Shown here piece after piece: positions 9,023 to 17,195 of a stretch of 64,000 bases of DNA. The notes under the pieces were generated by a model that was not told where the DNA came from, did no database searches, and worked only from the letters and a program-made list of their open reading frames with translations. How positions within the stretch are numbered: position 1 is the first letter of the stretch; every line of letters begins with the position of its first letter. The translations under genes and the position numbers were made by a program. Origin of the DNA: Streptomyces cynarae (GTDB lineage: Bacteria > Actinomycetota > Actinomycetes > Streptomycetales > Streptomycetaceae); the NCBI RefSeq assembly GCF_025642135.1, contig NZ_CP106793.1, forward strand, positions 4,034,001 through 4,098,000, in the 5' to 3' direction.

Positions 9023-10605
9023 CCGGTCTGACGGCCGTCGTCGTACGGCTGAAGCTGTCCCTGCTGCGGAACGGGCTGCGGCGGTCCGCCGGGCGGCGCG
9101 CCGCGTACGTCACGTCCCTCGTCATGGTCCTGCTGTTCGCCGCCACCCAGTTGCTCGGCCTGATCCTGCTGCGCGGCAACGCGCACGCCGCCTCCGTCGC
9201 CGTGCTCGGCATCGAGGTCGTCGCGCTCGGCTGGGCGGTGATGCCGCTGTTCTTCCCCAGCGGCGACGAGACGCTCGACCCCACTCGCCTGGCGATGCTG
9301 CCGCTGCGCCCCGGGCCCCTCGTCCGGGCCCTGCTGGTGGCGTCCCTGGTGGGCATCGGGCCGCTGTTCACGCTCTGCATGGCCGTCGGCTCGGTGATCT
9401 CCGTGGCACACGGGGCGGCGGCGTACGGCACCGCGGTCGTCGCCGTCGTGCTCACGCTGCTGGTCTGCGTCACCCTCGCGCGGGCCGTCGCCGCCGCCAA
9501 CATCCGCCTGCTGACCAGCCGCAAGGGCCGCGACCTCGCCGTACTGAGCGGGCTGGTCGTCGCCGTCGGCGCGCAGCTCGTCAACTTCGGCGCCCGCGAG
9601 CTGGGTATGGCCGGGCTGTCGCGGCTGGGGCCGGTGGGCGACGTCGTGCGCTGGGTGCCACCCGCCTCCGCGATCGGCGCCGTGGACTCCGCGAGCAAGG
9701 GGTCGTACGGCGTCGCGGCCGCCCAACTCGCGCTGAGCGCGGTCGCGTTGGCGGGCCTGCTGGCCGTGTGGTCGCGCAACCTCACGAAGCTGATGACCGC
9801 ACCGGACTCCTCCACGCTCCAGGCCGCCGAACCGGGGCCCCGGGAGCGGGCCTCCAGGGGCCTGTCCCGGCTGCTGCCCGCGGGCCGCACCGGCACGGTG
9901 GCCGAGCGCAGCCTGCGCTATGTCTGGCGCGACCCCAAGACGAAGGCGGCGTGGGTGACGTCGCTGGCCATCGGGCTGATCGTGCCCGTCTTCAACGCCC
10001 TCCAGGGAACCGGCTCCGTCTACTTCGCCTGCTTCGCGGCCGGCATGCTCGGCATCCAGATGTACAACCAGTTCGGGCAGGACACCTCCGCGTTCTGGAT
10101 GGTCGCGATGACGATCTCCTCCAACCGCGACGCCCACGCCGAACTGCGCGGCCGGGCGCTGGCCCTGCTGCTGATCACCCTGCCGTACGCCGCCCTCGTC
10201 ACCGTCGCCACCACCGCCCTGCTCGGCACCTGGGACAGGCTGCCCGAGGTTCTCGGACTGTCCCTCGCGCTGCTCGGCGCGATGCTGGCCACCGGCGCCT
10301 GGTCCTCGGCCCGCTTCCCGTACTCGATACCGCAGGAGGGCTACAAGAACGTGGTCCCCGGGCAGGCGGGGCTCGCCTGGATCTCCATCCTCGGCGGCAT
10401 GGTCTCCGCCGCCCTGCTCTCCGCGCCCGTGATCGCGGCGACGATCTGGCTCAACGTCACCGCGAACGGCGACGACTGGACCTGGCTCCTGCTGCCCGCG
10501 GGCGCCGCCTACGGCGCCCTGATCACCCTCCTCGGCCTCCGCCTCGCGGCCCCCCGAACGGCCCGCCGGCTGCCGGAGATCCTGGCGGCGGTCAGCAAGG
10601 GCTAG
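9019..10605 (+). CDS. ABC transporter membrane protein (exporter permease)
   Basis: A 528-residue polytopic membrane protein coupled to the preceding ATPase by an ATGA overlap. It begins with a short amphipathic segment and then has about ten to twelve hydrophobic helices in two halves, separated by a cytosolic linker near residues 250-310 (SRNLTKLMTAPDSSTLQ and the following basic region). The conserved-looking loop YVWRDPKTKAAWV resembles transporters annotated as ABC-2-type membrane proteins. No substrate-binding protein is nearby, which favours export or a role in envelope maintenance. Confidence 0.88.
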   Translation: MTGLTAVVVRLKLSLLRNGLRRSAGRRAAYVTSLVMVLLFAATQLLGLILLRGNAHAASVAVLGIEVVALGWAVMPLFFPSGDETLDPTRLAMLPLRPGPLVRALLVASLVGIGPLFTLCMAVGSVISVAHGAAAYGTAVVAVVLTLLVCVTLARAVAAANIRLLTSRKGRDLAVLSGLVVAVGAQLVNFGARELGMAGLSRLGPVGDVVRWVPPASAIGAVDSASKGSYGVAAAQLALSAVALAGLLAVWSRNLTKLMTAPDSSTLQAAEPGPRERASRGLSRLLPAGRTGTVAERSLRYVWRDPKTKAAWVTSLAIGLIVPVFNALQGTGSVYFACFAAGMLGIQMYNQFGQDTSAFWMVAMTISSNRDAHAELRGRALALLLITLPYAALVTVATTALLGTWDRLPEVLGLSLALLGAMLATGAWSSARFPYSIPQEGYKNVVPGQAGLAWISILGGMVSAALLSAPVIAATIWLNVTANGDDWTWLLLPAGAAYGALITLLGLRLAAPRTARRLPEILAAVSKG

Positions 10606-10753
10606 TTCCCAGGAGACGGGAACCCGCGGCGCAAGGATTTCGCCCAATCTTTTGTGAAGGAGATGTGGGCTGGGTCACGGTCGAGTTGAATGTGGTCGAG
10701 AGAGCGGACGAGCGTGCCGTATGGGCGGACGCGCAGGCTGCAGGGGGGTTCGG

Positions 10754-12145
10754 GTGAGTGCTTCCCGGCGGAGGGGGACCACGGACGAGCCGGTGCCGGA
10801 CGAGCCGGAGCGGGATGGTTCGGATCTTCTCGCCGCGCTCCTCGACGGGATGGACGCGGCCTTGTGCGCCTTCGACGCGGACGGGGTCGTGACCCACTGG
10901 AACCGTGAGGCCGAGCGGATTCTCGGGTGGTCGGCGGCCGAGGCGGTGGGGCGGCGCGGCTTCGCCGGGTGGGCCGTGCGCAGCGCCGACGCGGCCGAGG
11001 TCGAGGCGTGGCTGATGTCCGCGATGCAGGCCTCCGGGCGGCAGGTGCACGAGTTCGCGCTGCTGACCAAGGACGGCGGGCGGGTGCTCGTACGGACCCA
11101 GTCCGCGGCGGTGCGCGGGCCCGACGGCAAACCCGCGGGTGTGTACTGCGCGTTCAGCGAGGTGCACGCGCAGATCGATCTGGAACGGTCGATCGCGCTC
11201 AGCGAGGCCCTTTTCGAGGACGCGAGCTGGGGTGTCGTGCTCGTCGACGCGGACCTGCGGCCCGCCGTCGTCAACGCCCACGCGGCCCGGGCGCTCGGCA
11301 TCGGGCGTACCGCCGTGCTGGGACGGCCCCTCGGGGACCTGCTCGCACGGGGCGTCGAGGAGCTGGAGAGCGCGCTGACCCATGTGCTCGCCGAAGGGGC
11401 GCCGCCGGCGCCCGCCGAGATCTGGGTGAGCGTGCGGACCGCGGACGGCGAGAAGCGGCGGTGCTGGCGGAGCGGGTTCCTGCGGCTGGCCTCACCGCTG
11501 GCGGAGGAGCCGGTCCCGCTCGGGGTCGGGTGGCTGTTCCAGGACGTCACCGAGACCAAGCAGAGCGAGCAGGAGGCGGCCCTGCTGCGCTTCCGCTCCA
11601 ACCAGCTGCACCGAGCCGCGCGGGCGGCCGCCGAGTGCGAGGACCCCGGCGAGGCGGCCACGATCCATCTGGACTTCGCCCTCGCCGGATTCGCCGACCA
11701 CGCCCTGATCGACCGGGTGGCGGGCGGCTGGGTGGCGGACGGGGCGGGACCGGTACGGCTGGTGCGGGCCGCCGAGACGCCGTCCGGAGCCCCCGGCCCG
11801 AGCATGCTCACCGGGAAGGCGGGACTGCCGGTGCGGTACGACGACGGCCATCCCGCCCTGCAGTGCGTGGAGCGCTCCGGGACCGTACGCGCCGACGCGG
11901 GCGCCGCCGACCCGGCCCAGACGCGCGCGTGGGCGCTGGCCCGGCAGTGGCCCGCGGACGCGGTGCACGCCCTGTGCGCGGTGCTGCGCAGCCGGGGGCG
12001 GACGCTGGGTGTGGTGACATTCCTGCGGGGGGCCGGGCGCAGCCGGTTCGAGCGGGTGGACGCGGTGTACGCGGAGGACGTGGCGGTACGGATCGCCGCG
12101 GCGCTGGACCTGTCCGACGTGGTGACCGGGCGGGCCGCGAAGTAG
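10754..12145 (+). CDS. PAS-PAS-GAF sensor protein without an output domain
   Basis: A 463-residue cytosolic protein. It has a first PAS domain (about 28-135, with DAALCAFDADGVVTHWNREA), a second PAS domain (about 150-275, with WGVVLVDADLRPAVVNAHAA) and a C-terminal GAF-like region to residue 455. Streptomycete proteins with this front end often continue into a PP2C phosphatase or histidine kinase, but here the chain ends after the GAF domain. It may therefore act by protein-protein contact. The GTG at 10754 was chosen because GGGGGG lies 5-10 nt upstream; an in-frame ATG at 10721 would add 11 residues of unlikely composition. Confidence 0.78.
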   Translation: MSASRRRGTTDEPVPDEPERDGSDLLAALLDGMDAALCAFDADGVVTHWNREAERILGWSAAEAVGRRGFAGWAVRSADAAEVEAWLMSAMQASGRQVHEFALLTKDGGRVLVRTQSAAVRGPDGKPAGVYCAFSEVHAQIDLERSIALSEALFEDASWGVVLVDADLRPAVVNAHAARALGIGRTAVLGRPLGDLLARGVEELESALTHVLAEGAPPAPAEIWVSVRTADGEKRRCWRSGFLRLASPLAEEPVPLGVGWLFQDVTETKQSEQEAALLRFRSNQLHRAARAAAECEDPGEAATIHLDFALAGFADHALIDRVAGGWVADGAGPVRLVRAAETPSGAPGPSMLTGKAGLPVRYDDGHPALQCVERSGTVRADAGAADPAQTRAWALARQWPADAVHALCAVLRSRGRTLGVVTFLRGAGRSRFERVDAVYAEDVAVRIAAALDLSDVVTGRAAK

Positions 12146-12160
12146 GGCCGTGGGACGCGG

Positions 12161-12949
12161 CTACGCCTGGCGGTAGAAGATCCGGTCGGCGTACTCCGTC
12201 AGTACCCGGGCGTTCCACTCATGACCGCCGTCGACGTTCCCCGACCGCAGCAGGGGCGGTTCGATGCCGCGCTCCGCGAGGACACCGGCCGCCGTGGCCA
12301 TGACCGCCTGCAGCAGGGCCGTGGTGACGACGGTGGAGGCGGGTGCGAAGGGCGCCGGGATGGTGTCGAGGGTGAGCTCCGCGTCCCCCACCGCGATCTT
12401 CGAGTCCAGGACGAGGTCGCAGTGGTCCTTCAGGTACGTGCCGGAGGCGTGCCGGGACTTCGTCTCCGCCGCGTACGCCACCGAGGTCACGCCGATGACC
12501 TTGATGCCGCGCGCGCGGGCGGTCATCGCCATCTCCACCGGCAGCTCGTTGCGGCCGGACAGGGAGATGATCACCAGGAGGTCGCCGGAGCGCAGGGGGC
12601 TCGTGTCGAGGACCGCGCTCGCCAGGCCGCCGACCCGCTCCAGCGCGGAGCCCAGCGTCGTCGGCATGACGTCCACGCCGACGACTCCCGGCACCGCGAG
12701 AAGGTTCATCAGGGCCAGGCCGCCCGCGCGGTAGACCAGGTCCTGCGCGGCCAGCGAGGAGTGCCCGGCACCGAAGGCGAACAGCCGGCCGCCCGCGGCC
12801 ACGGTGTCCGCGATCAAGGTGCCGGCCGCCGCGATCTCCTCCGCGTCCTCGTCCCGCACGCGCCGCAGCAGCCCGATCGCCGCGTCGAAGAACCGCTCCG
12901 CCGACGTGCTCCCGCCCCGCGGCTGCCCACCGCTCGGCCCTGCGCTCAT
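12161..12949 (-). CDS. SIS (sugar isomerase) domain protein
   Basis: A 262-residue cytosolic protein with a single SIS fold, the phosphosugar-binding domain of isomerases and of sugar-sensing regulators. Support comes from LFAFGAGHSSLAAQDLVYRA, the phosphosugar loop LVIISLSGRNELPVEMA, and RARGIKVIGVTSVAYA. It lacks a DNA-binding or glutaminase domain. The ligand is probably a phosphorylated amino-sugar, by family analogy. It is convergent with the PAS protein (15-bp gap) and divergent from dmdR1, the same neighbourhood as in S. coelicolor as far as I recall. Confidence 0.85.
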   Translation of the reverse strand: MSAGPSGGQPRGGSTSAERFFDAAIGLLRRVRDEDAEEIAAAGTLIADTVAAGGRLFAFGAGHSSLAAQDLVYRAGGLALMNLLAVPGVVGVDVMPTTLGSALERVGGLASAVLDTSPLRSGDLLVIISLSGRNELPVEMAMTARARGIKVIGVTSVAYAAETKSRHASGTYLKDHCDLVLDSKIAVGDAELTLDTIPAPFAPASTVVTTALLQAVMATAAGVLAERGIEPPLLRSGNVDGGHEWNARVLTEYADRIFYRQA

Positions 12950-13245
12950 CGGCGACGCCCCTTCGAAGTCGGCCCGTGTCGCGGATCACGTTGCGGTCTG
13001 GACCAGCGGGATGTCAATACGGCCCGCCCGGCGCCGGGGCTGCGCGACCCGGGGGATGGTGCGCGGTCGGGGCTCGGCTCGCGGCCCCCCTTGAGGCGCG
13101 CCGGGAGCCGTGCCGACGCGCCCCGCAGCCCGTGGTCCACTCGCCGCGCCCCGGTTGTCAGTGGGATGAGTCAGAATTGAATCCAGGGCCAGCGCACACG
13201 CCGGTGAGCAGTCGAGCCTCCGGCAGATCTCTTCGAGGGGCACGT
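12950..13245. promoter_or_regulatory. Divergent promoter region of the SIS gene and dmdR1
   Basis: No gene fits here. TTGTCA at about 13154-13159 followed 16 nt later by TTGAAT is a candidate promoter for dmdR1, and CGAGGGG at about 13234 is a plausible RBS for its ATG. I did not find a TTAGGTTAGGCT-type iron box, so autoregulation by DmdR1 is not evident. Confidence 0.35.
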
Positions 13246-13947
13246 ATGTCCGGACTGATCGACACCACGGAGATGTATCTCCGCACCATCCTCGAGCTCG
13301 AGGAGGAAGGCGTGGTCCCCATGCGCGCCCGGATCGCCGAGCGGCTCGACCAGAGCGGCCCGACCGTCAGCCAGACGGTGGCGCGAATGGAGCGCGACGG
13401 CCTGGTGTCGGTCGCCGCCGACCGTCACCTGGAGCTCACGGACGAGGGCCGCCGCCTGGCCACCCGCGTCATGCGCAAGCACCGCCTCGCCGAGTGCCTC
13501 CTGGTCGACGTGATCGGGCTGGAGTGGGAGCAGGTGCACGCCGAGGCGTGTCGCTGGGAGCACGTGATGAGCGAGGCGGTCGAGCGCCGCGTCCTGGAGC
13601 TGCTGCGCCACCCCACCGAGTCGCCGTACGGAAACCCGATCCCGGGCCTGGAGGAGCTCGGCGAGAAGGAGATGGCGGACCCGTTCCTTGACGAGGGCAT
13701 GGTCTCGCTGGCCGACCTGGACCCGGGCACGGACGGCAAGACGGTCGTCGTACGCCGTATCGGCGAGCCCATCCAGACGGACGCGCAGCTCATGTACACG
13801 CTGCGGCGGGCGGGCGTGCAGCCCGGCTCGGTGGTCAGCGTGACGGAGTCGGCGGGCGGTGTCCTGGTCGGCAGCGGCGGCGAGGCGGCGGAGCTGCAGG
13901 CGGACGTGGCGTCCCACGTCTTCGTGGCCAAGCCCTGACACAGGCAC
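13171..13947 (-). other. adm: Full-length antisense ORF over dmdR1 (adm-like)
   Basis: A continuous 258-codon minus-strand ORF covers dmdR1 completely. An antiparallel gene pair dmdR1/adm has been reported in S. coelicolor, where the antisense product Adm affects siderophore and antibiotic production. The composition (rich in Arg, His, Leu, Gln) is that expected of a shadow of a GC-rich gene. Conservation of the open frame alone does not prove translation. It is listed because of the published precedent. Confidence 0.35.
13246..13938 (+). CDS. dmdR1: Iron-dependent transcriptional repressor DmdR1 (DtxR/IdeR family)
   Basis: A 230-residue Fe(II)-dependent repressor that, when metal-loaded, shuts off siderophore and iron-uptake genes. 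An N-terminal winged HTH (1-73, with SGPTVSQTVARMERDGLV) is followed by the dimerisation/metal domain with HRLAECLLVDVIGLEWEQVH and AEACRWEHVMS. Metal ligands expected for DtxR proteins are present: Met10, His79, Glu83, His98, Cys102 and His106. A C-terminal SH3-like domain starts near residue 150. Length and start match the S. coelicolor protein. Siderophore genes are not in this window, so regulation acts in trans. Confidence 0.93.
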   Translation: MSGLIDTTEMYLRTILELEEEGVVPMRARIAERLDQSGPTVSQTVARMERDGLVSVAADRHLELTDEGRRLATRVMRKHRLAECLLVDVIGLEWEQVHAEACRWEHVMSEAVERRVLELLRHPTESPYGNPIPGLEELGEKEMADPFLDEGMVSLADLDPGTDGKTVVVRRIGEPIQTDAQLMYTLRRAGVQPGSVVSVTESAGGVLVGSGGEAAELQADVASHVFVAKP

Positions 13948-14246
13948 CGAGGCCCCACAGGACCTCTTGCCCCCTCTCCGTCCCTCTTGCTCCTCCGTCC
14001 AGCCGTGTCCCCCTCACCCCACCCGGCCCTCCACAACTCATGTACGTTCTGGGGCGGTTGTGATGATTCCGCGATCGTACTGCAATCAAGATTCAGTGAG
14101 CGGAATCGCAGCGCTCGGACCGTTCGCATGCGAGGCTGTCGCGTGAGGCATATGACCTGAGGGCTCTTGGCCGGAGATGGCAGCGATGTCAACGGCCGGG
14201 AAGGGGAGGGAGGATGTGCCCCGGACGCGACCCCGGACCTGGGGAG

Positions 14247-14274
14247 GGCCCCGGCACCCATCGGCGCCGGGGCC
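14247..14274. terminator. G/C-rich hairpin, possible terminator
   Basis: A 9-bp perfect stem (GGCCCCGGC/GCCGGGGCC) with a 10-nt loop, 300 bp after dmdR1. There is no T-tract, so termination is only a possibility. Confidence 0.35.
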
Positions 14275-14440
14275 TGTCCTCCCCTGTTTCGACCCGGAGC
14301 CCCGAGCTCTCAGGGTCGCCCCCTCGGACCGGTTTTCCCCGAGCGGTCCGCCTCCCGCAGAAGATCTCCCCGCGCAGACGGCGGCCAATCCTCGAGGGAG
14401 GTCACTCGAAGGTGGGGTGTTGCCGCGGGAAACGGCGGTT

Positions 14441-14456
14441 TCGAATAGTCATTCGA
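14441..14456. promoter_or_regulatory. Palindromic operator candidate upstream of the TTA-containing hydrolase
   Basis: TCGAAT, 4-nt spacer, ATTCGA is a perfect inverted repeat in an AT-richer stretch about 230 bp before the hydrolase ATG. No cognate regulator can be named. Confidence 0.35.
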
Positions 14457-14682
14457 TAGCGTGGGCGGTGATGATCTCGCCAGGCCGGGCGCTGTACCGA
14501 TGACGCGTCCGTCACACAGCGAGCACTGGCACCACCGCCCGGCGGCGACACCCGGCGGCGGTGCCCACCGACACCAGCAGAAGCAGCACGACAGCGGAAG
14601 TACGACCAGTACGAAAAGCGCGCGGACCGACCGCCCGACGCGGAAGCGAGCGGTCCCGGCCGAGCAGGGGGGTGCCAGGACG

Positions 14683-15537
14683 ATGCGTCGCATCGACGTG
14701 ACCGGAGCGGGCGGCGTACGCCTCGCCGCATGGGAGTTCGCCGACCCGCCCAAGACCGGCGACGGCGAGCAGACGCCGGGCCTGCTGTTACTGCACGGGC
14801 TCATGGGCCGCGCCTCGCACTGGGCGCCCACCGCCCGCCTGCTCGCCGAACGGCACCGCGCCGTCGCTCTGGACCAGCGCGGCCACGGCCAGAGCGACAA
14901 GCCCGCCGACGGCTACACCCGTGAGGCCTACATCGACGACGCAGAAGCCGCTCTCGAACAACTCGGCCTCGCCCCGGCCGTCCTCATCGGCCACGCGATG
15001 GGCGCCCTGACCGCTTGGCAGCTCGCCGCCAAACGCCCCGACCTGGTACGCGCGCTGATCATCTGCGACATGCGGGCCTCCGCACTCGGCGCCGCCTCCC
15101 AGCGCGAATGGGAGAACTGGTTCAAGTCCTGGCCCCTCCCCTTCGCCACACTCGCCGACGTACGCAAGTGGTTCGGAGAGGACGACCCCTGGGTCGAACG
15201 CCCGAACCCCGCCCGCGGCGAGTTCTACGTCGAGGTGATGACCGAGTCCCCGGACGGCTGGCGCCCCGTCTTCAAACCAGAGCACATGCTGAGGTCCCGC
15301 GAGACCTGGGTGTACGACGCGCACTGGGAGGAACTGGCGCAGGTGCGCTGCCCCACCCTGGTCGTCCGAGGCCTGGACGGCGAACTGGGCCGCGCGGAGG
15401 CCCAGGAGATGGTCCGCGTCCTCCCCCACGGCCAGTACGCGGAGGTCCCCGACGCCGACCACTTCCTCCACCACGCCCAGCCGGAGGCATGGCGAGCCGC
15501 GATCGAGCCGTTCCTTACCGCCGTGCTGTCTCCCTGA
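14683..15537 (+). CDS. Alpha/beta hydrolase with a TTA (bldA-dependent) codon
   Basis: A 284-residue alpha/beta-hydrolase-fold enzyme. The oxyanion region is LLLLHGLMGRASHW. The nucleophile-elbow position reads GHAMGA, with Met or Ala where Ser is expected. LDQRGHGQSDKP is the strand-4 motif, PTLVVRGLDGELG carries a late acidic position, and ADHFLHH provides the His. The elbow lacking Ser/Cys/Asp resembles cofactor-independent or non-hydrolytic members, so the reaction is uncertain. Codon 36 (14788-14790) is TTA, so translation should need the bldA tRNA and be tied to development. The ATG at 14683 has a CAGG-like RBS; an upstream ATG at 14500 would add 61 low-complexity residues. Confidence 0.82.
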   Translation: MRRIDVTGAGGVRLAAWEFADPPKTGDGEQTPGLLLLHGLMGRASHWAPTARLLAERHRAVALDQRGHGQSDKPADGYTREAYIDDAEAALEQLGLAPAVLIGHAMGALTAWQLAAKRPDLVRALIICDMRASALGAASQREWENWFKSWPLPFATLADVRKWFGEDDPWVERPNPARGEFYVEVMTESPDGWRPVFKPEHMLRSRETWVYDAHWEELAQVRCPTLVVRGLDGELGRAEAQEMVRVLPHGQYAEVPDADHFLHHAQPEAWRAAIEPFLTAVLSP

Positions 15538-15617
15538 GCGCCACCGGGCCTCTCCGGCCGCCCGGCCGGCATGACGACCAGCGGCTGTCCTCGCCGAGCC
15601 GTCCAGGCGGCCGGCCG

Positions 15618-15662
15618 AGCACAGGCACCTCCCGTACCGGCTGGACGGGAGGTGCCTGTGCT
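15618..15662. terminator. Long bidirectional hairpin terminator
   Basis: An 18-bp perfect inverted repeat, 15618-15635 with 15645-15662, separated by 9 nt. The left arm begins AGCACAGGCACC. It lies between the plus-strand hydrolase (ends 15537) and the minus-strand surface protein (ends 15673), an ideal place for a shared terminator. Confidence 0.75.
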
Positions 15663-15672
15663 GCTTCCGAAG

Positions 15673-16911
15673 TCAGGCCCTCGTGCGGCGGCGTAGGACC
15701 ACGACGCCCAGCGCCCCGGCTCCGGCCAGGAGGAAGGCGCCGGCCGCTGCGGCGATCGTGGACGTCCCGCCGCTTCCGGTCTTGGCCAGCTGCGAGCTCG
15801 CCCCGGACGTGCCGGAGGTCGTGCCCGAGGTCGCGGACGGGGCCGCGGTCGAGGTGGACGGCGAGGTGGAGGGGGTCGGTGTCGCGGAGGCGGTCGGGGT
15901 CGCGGAGGCGGTCGGGGTGGGCGTGCCCCCGGGGGTGGAGCCGGTGGAGCCCGCCGCGAGCACCGTCAAGGTCGCCTGCCCTCCGCAGAACGTGGTGCCG
16001 CGGAACGGTATCGACCCCTCGTTGACGAATGCGCAGGGCTGCAACGTGGCCTTCCCGGTGGGCGCGTCCTTGCGGTAGGTCACCCGGACCTTGGCGGCCG
16101 TGCTGCTGTGCGCGGCGAGGGAGGCGTCCTTTCCGATCACGTCGAACCCGTACACCTCGGCCTCGGCGTTCGACGTGACCGGCGTGAGGGTCTTCCAGGT
16201 CCCGGAGCGCAGTACCTGCACGGAGGCGTACCTGCTGGTGATCAGCGTGTCCGTGACGTTCTCGTACCTCGACGCGGTGGGGTTGGTCACCGTGGCCTCG
16301 AAGCTGACGGCGGGGCCGCCGGCGGTCACGGTGGCGGGGACGCCGGACAGCCCGGTGCTGAGGCCGTCGACCTTGATGGTGTCGTCGTCGCGGTCGGTGG
16401 CTGCTCCGGAGGCGCCGTAGGAGACGAAAGTGGTCAGCTTCAGCTGCTGGGTGCCGCCGTTGGTGTCGCCGTCGTGCGGGGTGCCCATGGGCACCCCGAT
16501 GCGCAGCTGCACGGTGCGGGACTTGCCCGCGGCGAGCGGGAAGGTCTCGGGCATCTCGCCGGAGAACTTGTGGTCGGCGTACGTCAGCGGCACCGTCTTC
16601 CACGCCGTGCCGCTGAGCCGGTACTGCAGGCTGACGGCGTTCGGCGGCAGGCCGGCTCCCCCGTCGACCTCGTAGATCAGCCGTGCCGACGAGGTGTCGT
16701 ACGAGCCGGTGTTGGCGACCTTGGTGGTGAAGGCGACCGGCAGGCCGCCCAGTCCGACCTCCGCGGGCGCGGCGGTGGCGACCGCCAGCATCGGCGGCTG
16801 CGATCCGTCCGCGGAAGCGGCCGGCGCGAGGCCGAAGCCCGCGGCGGCCAGCAGCAGGACCGTCCCCGAGACCGCGACCGACGAACGGACCTTGTGTGCA
16901 AGCGTGTTCAA
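15673..16911 (-). CDS. Secreted cell-wall protein with LAKTG sortase signal
   Basis: A 412-residue exported protein. The signal peptide is near the start (KVRSSVAVSGTVLLLAAAGF then APAASA), followed by two to three beta-rich domains with TKVANTGSYDTSSA and FEATVTNPTASRYENV repeats typical of CARDB/DUF11-like wall folds. A long Thr/Ser/Pro/Ala stalk, the motif LAKTG, a hydrophobic helix and the tail RRRTRA follow. Streptomyces class E sortases recognise LAxTG, so covalent anchoring to peptidoglycan is likely; no sortase gene is in the window. The start is probably a TTG at 16911 (GGGGGA lies 4-9 nt upstream), because the ATG at 16983 would precede the signal peptide by 24 residues. Confidence 0.82.
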   Translation of the reverse strand: MNTLAHKVRSSVAVSGTVLLLAAAGFGLAPAASADGSQPPMLAVATAAPAEVGLGGLPVAFTTKVANTGSYDTSSARLIYEVDGGAGLPPNAVSLQYRLSGTAWKTVPLTYADHKFSGEMPETFPLAAGKSRTVQLRIGVPMGTPHDGDTNGGTQQLKLTTFVSYGASGAATDRDDDTIKVDGLSTGLSGVPATVTAGGPAVSFEATVTNPTASRYENVTDTLITSRYASVQVLRSGTWKTLTPVTSNAEAEVYGFDVIGKDASLAAHSSTAAKVRVTYRKDAPTGKATLQPCAFVNEGSIPFRGTTFCGGQATLTVLAAGSTGSTPGGTPTPTASATPTASATPTPSTSPSTSTAAPSATSGTTSGTSGASSQLAKTGSGGTSTIAAAAGAFLLAGAGALGVVVLRRRTRA

Positions 16912-17154
16912 CGTATTCCCCCGGGTGCGCGTGTCGCGCGGTGTCGCCGCGCTCGGTGACGGCGGGCAGTGTGTCGTCGTCACGCACAGTTGGACCGACC
17001 GGCCCGGCAGCCAGTTGCGGGCTGTCGTGTCACAGCTCTGTCACCGGAGGAATCGAGTCTGCTGCCACCGTCAGGCACCTGTCGGAGGCTCAGCCGCTCG
17101 CCCTGCTTCAGGTGACCCACGTCACACCTGGCTCCTGTCAGCAATCGGGGCGCC

Positions 17155-17183
17155 GTCTCGTTCAAGGGGCACGCGAACGAGAC
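17155..17183 (+). promoter_or_regulatory. Hairpin in the leader of the FAD oxidoreductase gene
   Basis: GTCTCGTTC at 17155-17163 and GAACGAGAC at 17175-17183 form a perfect 9-bp stem with an 11-nt loop, ending just before the GACAGGAGC RBS. It could modulate ribosome access. Upstream, TGTCACA at 17028-17034 equals the -35 element described for ECF41 sigma factors, but no CGTC box sits at the expected distance. Confidence 0.4.
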
Positions 17184-17195
17184 AGGAGCATCGCC

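Larger units (their letters stand above)
13939..14682. other. Long intergenic region upstream of the alpha/beta hydrolase
   Basis: About 740 bp without a convincing gene. An ATG-initiated in-frame extension of the hydrolase from 14500 is possible but low in structure. A strong G/C hairpin (GGCCCCGGC at 14247-14255 with GCCGGGGCC at 14266-14274) may terminate dmdR1 readthrough. The perfect palindrome TCGAAT-AGTC-ATTCGA lies at 14441-14456, just before a possible promoter, and looks like an operator. The stretch 14040-14110 is unusually AT-rich for this window. Confidence 0.45.
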
